Source: Aspergillus flavus
Lineage: Eukaryota; Ascomycota; Eurotiomycetes; Eurotiales; Aspergillaceae
Length of the DNA stretch: 64,000 nucleotides
Direction: 5' to 3'
Assembly: GCF_009017415.1 (NCBI RefSeq)
Contig: NC_092407.1
Span: 3,286,001 to 3,350,000, forward strand
Positions 24,094-34,467 of this stretch are shown one piece after another; within the stretch, counting starts at the first letter, position 1, and every line of letters begins with the position of its first letter. A model generated the notes under the pieces. It had not been told where the DNA came from. It worked only from the letters and a program-made list of their open reading frames with translations, and did not search any database. A program made the translations under genes and the position numbers.

Positions 24094-24664
24094 ATGTCTA
24101 CTCCAATGTCCGATGGTTCCCCGGCGCAAGAATCCGAGAACCCTCTTCTCCGCGCCTCAAATCCGATGGTCTCTGACTTAGAACAAGAGGTTCTGGATGA
24201 ATATTCTAGATTACTGGGCAATGTAAATAAGGTATGTAGTGCATTGGCCTCTGAATTTCTAGATTTCATCTATTTATATCGATGAATCTTCGCTATACCC
24301 CGCGCATCCTATCACCACCATATCAGTGCCTCCCATCCCAGACCTATTATCCCGAGAATAGTACAATCGAACTTCTACTGATACTGATGTGATGTACCCA
24401 CAGCTATCTGAAAAGCTTGCCGACCTCTCCGGTGATCCCTCGTCCCTTACTCTGGATGGCCTCCGACTTCTTGAACGGAAGACGGCGACGGTCTGCACAC
24501 TTCTGAAGGCCAGTGTGTACAGTATTGTGCTCCAGCAGCAAATTTTCAACGAGAATGAGGAGCAACAACAGATGGAGCAGCAGCAAAGTGATCAAATGCA
24601 GTATCATGACCAGGGGTACGATTATCAGGATGAGGATATGAGCTTTGAGGGGCGGTATGCTTGA
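24094..24664 (+). CDS. dad3: DASH/Dam1 kinetochore complex subunit Dad3
   Basis: Two exons, 24094-24231 and 24404-24664, give 132 residues; the 172-nt intron is phase 0 with a GTATGT donor and CCACAG acceptor. The joined sequence has the Dad3 pattern: LEQEVLDEYSRLLGNVNK, then LSEKLADL, then DGLRLLERKTATVCTLLKASVYSIVLQQQIF. In yeast Dad3 is part of the DASH ring that couples kinetochores to spindle microtubules. The C-terminal third is a Gln/Asp/Glu-rich extension beyond the core. I chose the Met at 24094, not the in-frame Met at 24013, because family similarity starts only after it and the upstream residues look like leader sequence. Confidence 0.9.
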
Positions 24665-25119
24665 TGTTGGTCACATGTTTGATTCTGTGATTATTGTATG
24701 GGTCTTTGTTGTTTTCTTTTCTCTTGCATATATAGGTGTGGGCTGTGGGTATACCCCTTTTGTTTTATTGTGGGTTTTGGTAGGCGTGGTGTTGGGTTTT
24801 AAGGGTTGAATGATTATGGAACCAGGAACTGGACTGATATGAAATACTATGACACTAGCCTTGCAGATACAAATACATGTCAGGGTACAAAGAGGACAAA
24901 AGGAGGAAAAAAAGATTATATACATCGCCATAACGCAAAGAAGCGTGCATCGCATGCCGCAAACGATGCCCATATTCGTACAGTCTATTCTATGCGAGAT
25001 GATGACTGTCGAGACGTCTAGATAACGAAAAGAAGGTTATCGAGACTGTTTGAAATCATATAAGACCCGGAAAGAAATGACCAACTAGGAAGACCGTAAC
25101 ATCGTGCTGAAAACGCGGA
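24665..25119. terminator. Convergent 3' spacer between dad3 and the uS5m gene
   Basis: A 455 bp spacer that must contain both polyadenylation regions. T-rich (about 24705-24780) and A-rich stretches fit this. No other feature seen. Confidence 0.4.
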
Positions 25120-26414
25120 TTAATATCTTCCCGAGTAGTAGACCTTACGGACATCGACCATCTTCTTGCCACGGGCACGGGCAATATCCTCTGGGTTGCG
25201 TTGACTCATGAGAGCGTCGTAAGCTGCCTTAACGGTGTTCATAGGGTTTCTCGAGCGACCGACACGAGCGGCGAGGTCATGGATACCGGCTGCACGGCAC
25301 ATCTCGAAGATCAAATGCTGGCAACGAAGTCCGAATCCTATGTGTTGTTAGTAGCTAGAACCAGTAGCTCATGATTAAGCATATGCATACCTGGTGGACG
25401 AGTCATCAACTTCAGCTCAACTGCTCCAACCTTGCCCTCAACATCACCAAAGATGGTGCGGCCCTCGTACCGTGGGATGGGTTGCATGTTTCTGATGGCT
25501 CGGTATTTGGATTGTGTGATGGCATCGGCAGACTCCTCAGATTTGGCTTCTCCAATTCCCAGGAGACCATTGCCATTGCCAGCGATGGAAAGGCAGTACA
25601 TACGACGAACCTTACCGAGACGAGTCTGGTTAACGACTGAGTGCGAAACAAGGGTTTTCGTCGCCAGTCCCTTGACAAAGGCCTGCGTATAGCCTGTCGA
25701 CTGGAGAAGCCTCTTCAGCGCCTCAGTTATTTCCTCACTCTCTCCAAACCTTGCCGACGACTGCATCTCAAAAGGCTTGACGGATTTGGCTTCCTCCGTC
25801 AGGGACTCGCCCGGGCTGAACAAATCCGGCACTAGGGCACTGTGAGGGTTCAATTCATTTTCCTCCTTGCCCAGGGTGACTCGCAAGGTCTCAGCGAACC
25901 GCACCCAGTCAGCCGCGGTGGCGTCCTCCGGCATTTCTTGGAAGAAGCGGGCGAAGTCTTCGACGAAATCATCATCGCTTTTGAGGGTCGCGTTGTAGTC
26001 GGAATTGGACTTGGGCGCCCGGACATGCTTGTCCACGCCGGGCTCAATGGTTGAGAAATCATCAAGGTAATGAAGCTTCATCGGGTCCCGGCGAATAGCG
26101 AACTGTTCTGCCATGTCTTTGGGGTCGATCGCTGCCTCACCGGCTTCAATTGCGGCCAGCTGTTCAGGAGTGTATTCTTCCTTCAGGGCTGCCTTTTCCT
26201 CTTCCGTGTACGGCTTAAAGTGCTTGGGCTTCATATCCCGCGTGATTTCTTCCAAAGTCTTCTCATCTCGGGCCTTGAAGTTGGGAAATTTTGGTTTACG
26301 GTTCGCGAACTGTGTCGAGGAAGGATGGAATTGGCGACTAGGCACTCGCGTGCCCGCGGAGACACCTCGAGTAAAGCTGCAAAACACACATCTTGCCGGC
26401 CGTGCGAAGCTCAT
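25120..26414 (-). CDS. mrps5: Mitochondrial small-subunit ribosomal protein uS5m
   Basis: Two exons, 26414-25391 and 25337-25120, give 413 residues; the 53-nt intron has GTATGC, a TACTAAC branch site and a TAG acceptor. The first 40 residues are basic and low in acid (MSFARPARCVFCSFTRG...RQFHPSS), as in a mitochondrial presequence. The C-terminal half has the S5 double domain: the Gly-rich loop GNGNGLLGIGEAKSE with residues for rRNA contact, then GRTIFGDVEGKVGAVELKLMTRPPGFGLRCQHLIFEMCRAAGIHDLAARVGRSRNPMN, split by the intron after TRPPG. It diverges from trm2 across about 300 bp. Confidence 0.93.
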
Positions 26415-26717
26415 GTTGAAGGATAGGAGCTCTCTGGCCAGCAGAGGCCACTAGAGAGCTATTCCGAAGAAGAGAAAGGGATGGGGGGGAAGTGAGATCG
26501 ACCGCGGTGCGAAGGATGGGCGGAGGTTTGGATGGTTGAAGAACTGAAGGACTAAAAGCCGGCGAAATTCTCAGCGGAGCGGTTCGACCAATTGCCGCCC
26601 ACCTTTTTTTGGTCACTCATCTTGTCCCTCCAGAAATTAAGTCAATTTTCTCTTTCAGTTCTTCTTTCGCAACAATTCCTCTGCTCTTTAGATTTTTTCG
26701 GATTTGCTCTATTATAT
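26415..26717. promoter_or_regulatory. Short divergent promoter of uS5m and trm2
   Basis: About 303 bp separate the two start codons. The side towards trm2 is T/C-rich (about 26620-26700). The trm2 frame stays open upstream to an ATG at 26592, so some of this could be translated if transcription starts early. Two genes for organelle RNA biology sharing one promoter may be co-expressed. Confidence 0.5.
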
Positions 26718-28451
26718 ATGTTCGCTTTTAGGGCGGGTCTCTCCCTATCGCGAAAACACTACTCTTCAATTCTTTCTTTGCGGACTGGACATCTCGTCCA
26801 TTCCAGGTCTCTCTTGTCCCACCGTCCATACCCCATTGCGCCGTTCTCCACGACCGTCATGCAAAACCCCCCCAAAAGCCCAGATGTGAATGCGAAGCGG
26901 CGCAAGAAGACCAAGGTTGACCGAGAAAAGAGTAGTGGATTTGATGAAGTCCTTCAAGCCGATATCGACAACCTTCTACGGAAACACAAGCCTGAGAGCG
27001 AGATTGGTGTAGAAGATGCTTCCACACCACCACCGGCTTCTTCTCTACCGGAGACTTTTACCGAGATCGAAGTTAAGGTCGCCGAGATATCTTCAACTGG
27101 CGATGGCCTTGCGCTGTCCGAGGATGCGAACCATGTCTACGTCGTTCCGTTTACCGTGCCCGGCGATAAGGCATTAGTGAAGGTCATACGGCATTTTCCT
27201 AGCTTGTCGTACAGCTTGACGGATTTTCTGAAAGTGGTTGAGCCAGGCCCTCAGCGAAATGATGCCGGAATAGGGTGCCAATACTTTGGCAAGTGCTCCG
27301 GTTGCCAGCTACAGATGATGTCCTATGAAGATCAGTTGGCTCATAAGAAGCGCATTGTGGAAAAGGCTTATGCCAACTTCTCCGGCTTGATTCCGGAGTT
27401 AATTCCGGCCATTGACGACACTTTTCCCTCCCCTTTGCAGTACGGTTATCGCACAAAATTGACGCCACATTTTGCGGGTCCCGGGGGGAATAGGAGGAGC
27501 AAAGCTCCTAAACAACCCCATACAGAGGTGCCACCCATTGGATTTACTATGAAGAACCAACGCCGAGATCTGGATATTGAAGATTGTCCTCTGGGTACTG
27601 ATATCGTGCGAAAGGGCCTGAAAAGCGAGAGAACGAGGGTTGCAGAAAACATTGGGAAATACAAGAAAGGCGCAACTATTTTGCTGCGTGAATCTACCGC
27701 GCGAATTCCTAAAGATGATGTGGATCCTGGTTCAGCGGTCAAGGACCGTGAGATTGAAGTGGGCGAGGACTCGGGAGATGTGATTCATATCGAAAGAGAG
27801 AAGTACACCGAAGAGAAACGGTGTGTGACGGATCCCAATGGTACATCGGTCGAATATATCGATGATTACTTCTTCAGCAACAGAGCCGGCGCTTTTTTCC
27901 AAAACAACAATTCCATCCTCTCCGGTTTCACAGAATACATCCGCCAGCTTGCACTACCAAAACACACCCAACAAGACTCCAAACCGATCAAGTATCTTCT
28001 AGATGCCTATTCCGGGTCCGGTCTTTTCACAATCACCCTCTCGCCGCTCTTCAAGTCAAGCCTTGGTGTGGATGTGTCCGGAGATTCCATTGTCTCTGCA
28101 CGAGAGAATGCACGCGCCAACTCCCTTCCCAATACTGGCTTTGCCGCGGCCGATGCCGCCACGCTTTTCAAAGACGTACCCTATCCTCCCGACCAGACAC
28201 TCCTCGTCATTGACCCGCCCCGCAAGGGTTGCAGCGATGACTTTCTCCGCCAGCTTCTGACTTTTGGACCTCGCCGCGTCGTCTATGTGAGTTGCAATGT
28301 GCATACTCAGGCGCGGGACGTGGCGGTTATGGTTCAGGGTGACAAGGAAAAGAATATCCGTTTCGAGATTGAGAGCATCAGAGGCTTCGATTTCTTCCCC
28401 CAAACCGGCCACGTTGAAGGTGTGGCAATTTTGAACAAGACTACATTCTGA
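26718..28451 (+). CDS. trm2: tRNA (uracil-5-)-methyltransferase, Trm2/TrmA/RumA family
   Basis: Makes 5-methyluridine (T54) in tRNA from S-adenosylmethionine. Intronless, 577 residues from the Met at 26718. A TRAM-like beta-barrel begins near FTEIEVKVAEISSTGDG. A Cys cluster follows, CQYFGKCSGCQLQ (C-x5-C-x2-C), as in the iron-sulfur members of the RumA family. The C-terminal Rossmann domain has LLDAYSGSGLFT and GVDVSGDSI for SAM binding, DPPRKG, and the nucleophile Cys in VVYVSCN. The first 47 residues are basic and Ser/Leu-rich, like a mitochondrial presequence. An in-frame Met at 26859 would give a 530-residue form without it. An upstream in-frame Met at 26592 adds 42 hydrophobic residues that look untranslated. 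Confidence 0.93.
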   Translation: MFAFRAGLSLSRKHYSSILSLRTGHLVHSRSLLSHRPYPIAPFSTTVMQNPPKSPDVNAKRRKKTKVDREKSSGFDEVLQADIDNLLRKHKPESEIGVEDASTPPPASSLPETFTEIEVKVAEISSTGDGLALSEDANHVYVVPFTVPGDKALVKVIRHFPSLSYSLTDFLKVVEPGPQRNDAGIGCQYFGKCSGCQLQMMSYEDQLAHKKRIVEKAYANFSGLIPELIPAIDDTFPSPLQYGYRTKLTPHFAGPGGNRRSKAPKQPHTEVPPIGFTMKNQRRDLDIEDCPLGTDIVRKGLKSERTRVAENIGKYKKGATILLRESTARIPKDDVDPGSAVKDREIEVGEDSGDVIHIEREKYTEEKRCVTDPNGTSVEYIDDYFFSNRAGAFFQNNNSILSGFTEYIRQLALPKHTQQDSKPIKYLLDAYSGSGLFTITLSPLFKSSLGVDVSGDSIVSARENARANSLPNTGFAAADAATLFKDVPYPPDQTLLVIDPPRKGCSDDFLRQLLTFGPRRVVYVSCNVHTQARDVAVMVQGDKEKNIRFEIESIRGFDFFPQTGHVEGVAILNKTTF

Positions 28452-29403
28452 AGAATGAGTGCAATAGCACACAAGACACATATTAAACATCCTTGAGTGG
28501 GATTGTTGGACTTCAACTGGCGTTGGCTACGGCATAAAAGAATATAGCATAGACTTTAATTGACGATTCTCTATTGTACATGAATGAACCTTTCATGAAG
28601 CAGAAAAATAATGTTTTTGTCTTTCTCTTCCAAACACGATGTACTCTGGTTCTGCCCCACTGGACAGGGTTAGACATGGTGTGAGTATGTAAATATATAG
28701 TGAATAACACCTTGGCATCTACCACAGGTCATAAGTACATCGTAGCTACTAACGCTTCATATCTCTTAGTAAACTGTTGTATAGGCAGCCATGAGTGGTC
28801 GCGGGCTCACCTAGTTAGGTACAGCTCGAGGATCACGTGCATACATAGATATTCAAGCTAGTATACATCTCACGTTGACTAGCATTTAATCCTTCAACAA
28901 GACTCTCTTAACATCTGGGGCATTGTTCTGTCCTATTTCAATGCGAGATCTCATCTAAGACACGTATGTGAGAAAGATATCAAGTTGAACAGGCCATTTC
29001 AACAGTCTCGCTTACAAGGTATGTACAGTACCGGGTGATGTACGACGGGCTAACAAGTTCAACATAGCATGGATAGAAATATAGGCAAAGCGAATGAAGA
29101 CTTGTCATAGACTATGTATAGTCAGTTTCTGGTTCTAACGATTGAATGGATTTCAGTTCTAACTATGAACGTGGACCACACATCATACTTTTTTCGGGCT
29201 TGATAGTCTCCTCCGCTGCCAAGTTGTCGAAAATGGTTCCAAGGCCACAACTCGTTACTGCGCGTCATCAAACCTATAATCCACACATTATTTCATGACT
29301 ATACTATATGTCTTCAACTGCTGTTTGTCCACATAATGTCATTTAAAACTGCTCGACTTACAACACTTCTAAAGGAAATGATTGGTCAGACTAATCAGTC
29401 ATT
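28452..29403. other. Intergenic region, trm2 terminator and oxidase promoter
   Basis: About 950 bp AT-rich spacer between genes on the same strand. I see no convincing open frame, RNA gene or repeat. Confidence 0.45.
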
Positions 29404-31352
29404 ATGTCTTCACCAACTCCGAAGCTACTCAAGGCAGATTTGTTCAAATCTAGTTCCGAGAATCTGACAGACGATGAAAGAATAGACCTCAGCTATCAGC
29501 GCGCTTACGCGGTTGCTAAGGCATATAGTGAGGTTAATTAAATGAGGCTGGGCTGCAATTCACTCATAGAGATATAGGCTTAGAGATATCAGATATTCTA
29601 GATCTGACCCCCAAATTTTGGCAGATTCACCAGGATATGGCCCTTTCTCTTGATCATGCAGCACATACCTTAATTTCAATCCAGTATAATATTGCTGGTG
29701 CGATTTTCGCTATGTTCGTGTCAGATCAGCCTGAGTATCAACCACTTTTGGATCGCATACTCAGATTTGAGGTCTCGTAAGCTCCTGGTGCTTGAGTGGA
29801 CTGCCATTATATAGACCAAGCTGACTTTGCCGAATAGCATGCAGCTTATGCTCACAGAGGTTGGACATGGGCTGGATTCTAGGAACCTAGAAACAACCGC
29901 GACGTTGCTTCCAAATGGCGATTTCGATATTCATACGCCCAACTCAAATGCCGCAAAGTAAAGAAAGCCATGCGCTATAGTGCTAGCTTTTCGCAGCTGA
30001 CTAGCTCAGATTCACACCCCCAAGCTGGCCAAGGAAGGGCTTTCCTCGTGTTGCTCTTGCGTTTGCTCGGCTTCTTGTTTCTGGCGATGATTGGGGGGTG
30101 AAACCATCCATCGTCTGGCTTAATGATGGTAAGAATATGTGTGAAGGAGCTACTGCCAAGTATACAAATCCTATGGGAGCTCATGTTGCCCATTATCTGA
30201 GAGCTAAAATCATACAGGTTACTCCCTAAACGAGCAGGATCGAAGCCATTAGATCGTGCCATCACAATATTTACACACGTCCGTCTGCCTAGATCAGCGC
30301 TTCTGGTACCTCTGAAGAAGTCTGACAATATGCAAGAGAGCTTCATGGTAATGACCAGGCGTGGTGCTGTTGGTTCTCTAGCATTCACTACGGTCCTGGT
30401 CCCACTAATGAAGAGAGCAGTCTTCGTGGCTGGTAAGTACAAACTTCGCCGACAGATAACGAGACAAAATAGTAAACCTGTTCCTATCATCTCACTCCGC
30501 ACCCAACAACTCCCTATACTGCATGCATTGGCACAAATCACGGTCTTCGAACCGTTCGCACAAGACAGCATCCAGCAATTCAAAAGATCGAACGATATAC
30601 CAGTGATCCAGCAAATTATCAGCTTCACGTTCAAGGCAGTACTGTGCCAGGCTTCTCAGCCCAGGTTCCATGCCCTATCCGAGCGTTGCGGTGCACAGGG
30701 CTTGTCGGAGTATAACCAAATAATCGGATCACAACTAGAAACCTGCATGATCTCGATCGCGGAGGGAGATATATCAGCAATGAGTATTAGTATGTTTTCC
30801 AACCCTTTCTCCACTTCACGCAACTCATAAGAATAACTAGAAATCGGCACCGAACTCCTCCTTAACCGGTATCAACCCCCGGCCCCCATGAATCCAACAT
30901 GCCTTCTCGCCCAGCACGAGAAAGGTCTCTTCGATGAATCCCGCTCAATACTTAAAGGCTTGAAAGGAGGTCACCGGCACGCCGAATTCAACTCTCTAAT
31001 ACTCCCAAGATGTCCGGCTCTCGTAGAAGCCATCGGACATCGAAGAGCCTACGAAGCTGCCGCAAAAGCAGGCGTTGATTCGGATTTGCTAGCCTTGTAT
31101 GAGATTCATGCTGTGTTGCTAGATCCAAGCTGGTATATCCAACATACCGATCTCACTCGCGAATATCTCTTCCAGAAGGAGGCTCGTTTGTTGGATACTT
31201 TATTGCCCCGATTAGATACGTTACTAGATTCGACTGGTGCTGGACTCTACTGTACGGCGCCTATTTTATCGCTGGCTTCGTGGGATGCCTTTGTTGATAG
31301 GTTAGAGACGCTCGAAGCAGTGGGCATGAGCGAGGATAAGGCTAGACTTTGA
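29404..31352 (+). CDS. Acyl-CoA oxidase/dehydrogenase-like flavoprotein with PTS1-type C-terminus
   Basis: Six exons, 29404-29527, 29578-29776, 29838-29957, 30010-30159, 30218-30789 and 30841-31352, give 558 residues; the five introns are 50-61 nt with conserved phase. Unspliced, the locus looks shredded by stops. The joined protein has the acyl-CoA oxidase signature MLTEVGHGLDSRNLETTAT, then WGVKPSIVWLNDG, LLPKRAGSKPLDRAITIFTHVRLPRSALL, and FVAGKYKLRRQIT plus FRTQQLPILHALAQ-type sequence (here SLRTQQLPILHALAQ). These regions line the FAD and acyl-CoA sites. The last three residues are ARL, which fits the (S/A/C)(K/R/H)L peroxisomal signal. It is shorter than classical peroxisomal Pox enzymes (about 660-700). 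Peroxisomal oxidation of an unusual acyl-CoA is the likely role; the substrate is unknown. Confidence 0.85.
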
Positions 31353-31776
31353 CTGTAAATGGATTGTCTGTATTATTCTGCGGTTTATCGCTATTGATAG
31401 GCAGATGGTGTTGGATTAAGTTCGTTGCGGTGAGTTTTTCCATTGCTTAAATGCCCTTTACATTGGTCTCTTTCCAGCCCATTGTTCTTGACATTGGTGA
31501 TGACGAGGTGTTTAAGCTAGGTCATCGTGGGAGTGGTAGACATTGAGCGTTTCCACTTTTATTCATGCGTGAGCATTTAGAAAGAAGTTTGCTCATGAGG
31601 GTCTGGTGTATATGTACATACATTGGGCGTGAGTATCAGGTCGGGACTTGGCCCTGGTCTATCCAACTACATGAAAACGCGCAGCGTTAGGTTGAGATGG
31701 GCTGTGGAACGTCGTAAAAGAACAGAAAACTATTGACAAAGAGCTAATGAACACACTGGCAACTAATCTCCTCTAT
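31353..31776. terminator. Convergent 3' spacer between oxidase-like gene and arp3
   Basis: A 424 bp spacer between genes that converge. It should hold both 3' ends; no other feature is visible. Confidence 0.4.
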
Positions 31777-33325
31777 TTACGAGCTGCCCGGACCTCCGAG
31801 AAGGGCGAACCTCCGGACAATGCTGGGGCCTATCTCATCGTACTCTGCCTTGGTGTGGCAGTAGCTGCGGAACTCCGGGGTCTGACCCAACAAGCTACCT
31901 CCGAACCATGGGCCATGTCTTTGCCTCTTGTGCGTCACAACAGCCACATCCAAACCACCACTCCTGGCGCCACCACTGCGAGCTTCGGACGCGCGAATGC
32001 GAGCATCGACCAGGTGCCTGATATCACGCTGCAAACGCCGACCAAAGTCCTTGTACAGCGTAGATCCTCCGGACAAGACAATGTTCTTATAAAGGCCTCT
32101 CCGGACATCGATAGGAGAGGACTGGATGACACCGTCGACGACGTTCGGCAGGGGAGTCAAAAAGTCGGAAGAGTAGATTTCAGGGTTGAAGAAGATCTCG
32201 GGAGCAAGGAACCGCTCATATCCGACATCGATGTTCACGGACCGGCCGTTGGGCGAGGTGACAGTATGCTTGAGAAGTCGATCCGGCTCGCGATCATAGC
32301 GGGCAAATTCCTTGACAATGTCCGGACACACGTAACAATATTCTTCCTTGACCTTTTCGGCAGTCTTCAAGCTGCTATCGGGCTCGCCTCGGTCACGAAG
32401 CAAACTTTGTACGAAGTACGTGATGTCTCGACCGGCAATGGGTATGCTTTTAATAGAGGATCCGATGACGTAGCCTTCCGCGACGGGAATAACATGGGTG
32501 ACACCATCACCCGAGTCAATAACGGTTCCTGTGAGGGATCGATCGGTCACTTTAGAAGAAGTCCACGAGGCAGCGAGCGCAAGCACGGCTTGAACCGCAA
32601 TGTAAAGACCAGCGCAGTTGAACGACTCGAACATGATCTCCGCAGTGTTCTCACGGTTCTCGGGAGGGTTCAGGGGCTGTGCAACCGGGACATATCAGCA
32701 AATGCCCTTTTCTCCATAACAAACAGCAACCAGGGAGAAGGAATTGAATCCAAGAACAAGCTTACAGGTTCAGTGAGTAAGAAGTAGTGGTCCTCCGGCT
32801 CGACGCGCAGGTACTTGAAGATCGAGTTCGACCAGAACCGTTCCATGTGATCCCAATTCTCAATCTGACCATGTCGGATGGGGTAGTTGATTCCATATCC
32901 GGGACCATTGGCAGCGGCTAAAGCTTCATCGCCGATGAAGAAATCCAGGTCTTCTGTACCACGCTTCGAAGACAAATGTGAGCCTGCCCCACCACCTGCA
33001 GACAAGAAACCGGGTTTGTTCGCAACAGGAGGCTTGGCGCTTCCAGCACCAGATTTGGTAGCAATTGCGGTAGGGAAGACAAATGAAGGCGAGTCGTTAC
33101 CGGCGAAACCTGGTTATTCGTCAGCCTAGAGCTCAGCCTGAAGCTCCGGGTTGGGCGGCTCTTGAGCGATAGGTTCTGGGATGATTCAAACCCACCTAAT
33201 TTAGAGTATCCAGTACCGCTACAAAATAGAACCCAGAGTTAGTTATCTTCATCATCTGCGGGAGGGATCTGACGGTGTAGAACAACATACTTGTCCATGA
33301 CAACGGCTGGAGTTTGGGACGCCAT
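31777..33325 (-). CDS. arp3: Actin-related protein 3 (Arp2/3 complex)
   Basis: Four exons, 33325-33291, 33218-33196, 33109-32766 and 32676-31777, give 433 residues. Exon 2 is a 23-nt microexon (CGGTACTGG...TTAG) that restores [16 protein letters not shown], the nucleotide-binding start of Arp3. Introns are 72, 86, 89 nt with GTATGT, GTGGGT and GTAAGC donors. Actin-fold markers include GEDAL-like [60 protein letters not shown] and [21 protein letters not shown]. Arp3 forms the branch-nucleating core with Arp2 for endocytic actin patches. A Gly/Ser/Lys-rich insert before the [14 protein letters not shown] segment is normal in Arp3. Confidence 0.95.
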
Positions 33326-34467
33326 GACGGATGAGCTGTAGCACACACGTCCACAGTTCCCCCTTTCTCCCGGATCGCGATTAGAACAACCTGCTACTGG
33401 TCGTGTTGGTTATAATTGGGAAACCAGGAAGCAGAGAAGAAAATGGACGAGGAAGTAAAGTGGGTACTGGAATAGGGAGAGAGTCGTTCGAATAGCGGAG
33501 GAGGGGAGGGAAGGACGGAGAGGCGGGCAAGTAAGTACGGAGTAGTAAGTGTACCGTCCGTACCTTAAGTCACATACGTATGCCCATTGTTTTAGGTAGG
33601 TAACTTTTCCGTACGGTAATTTTTGATACCTGAGGTTGGTGACATCGACGCCAAGTCCCAGTCATGTGCCGCCCGCATATCAATCTACTTTGGAACTGTT
33701 TAGTTTAGTATACTATAGTATATTCTCTATACATATTTTGTCTCTTTCTTCTGGAAATAAATTCTTATGATTTTCTCTTGTATACGTAAGGCTTAATTCT
33801 TTGTAAGTTATGGCATCTACAAATCACACATAGGAGGCAACTGCCTCTCAGTCTTTGAGTGACTGATCTTTCGGAAGGAACTGCGAACGTTTCAAAACAG
33901 TGGCATTCACTCCTCCGTCTATATTTGTGTTATCTTCCTGTGCCTACAGTCCTACACATTCATTGCTTCAATCACCTTCTTTTCAATGCCGTCCAGGTAT
34001 TTCTAGTTCTTACTACACCTCTTTTGTTCATGATTATACCCATACCTTTAGTCTTAACACTATTCATTGTCCTAAATATTTTACAACACTCTCATTCAAC
34101 TCGACACACCTTGTCTCCATTGATCAGCTGATCATTCTTGCAAAAGCCCTGTCCTCCTTATTTGTATTTTCATTTAACACAGAGATAGATGCAGTACCCT
34201 AACAACTAACCGTCGTGGAAACATACCTACTCGCACTGATTTCGCTGTGCAAAGGAGAGTCACCCCAGCTGAAGTGATGTTTCCCCGGTGTTTATTCTCT
34301 ACACTCTAGTAAATTGGATGCTGAAGCACCAGTCTCCGCTACGAGCTTTGGTCTTAAGTTGCTCCCAAACTGTTTGGAGTCTTCCACCTTTTCTATTTCC
34401 GCAACAACCGACTTCAGATCTACGCGCCGACTTTACACCCTCGTCGACAAGCCAACTTGAAGACACA
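33326..34467. promoter_or_regulatory. Divergent promoter region of arp3 and the taspase-like gene
   Basis: About 1.1 kb. The arp3 side has a purine-rich stretch (33430-33530, CT-rich on the arp3 strand) and a GTACGGAGTAG motif at about 33536-33546. A 14 bp AT-rich perfect palindrome lies at 33709-33722. Short frames at 33859-34202 have no family resemblance. Confidence 0.45.

Noticed and set aside
29404..31352. Locus looked like a frameshifted pseudogene with several in-frame stops
   Set aside because: Five introns with GT-AG ends and matching phases restore one continuous acyl-CoA oxidase-like protein, so no damage needs to be assumed.
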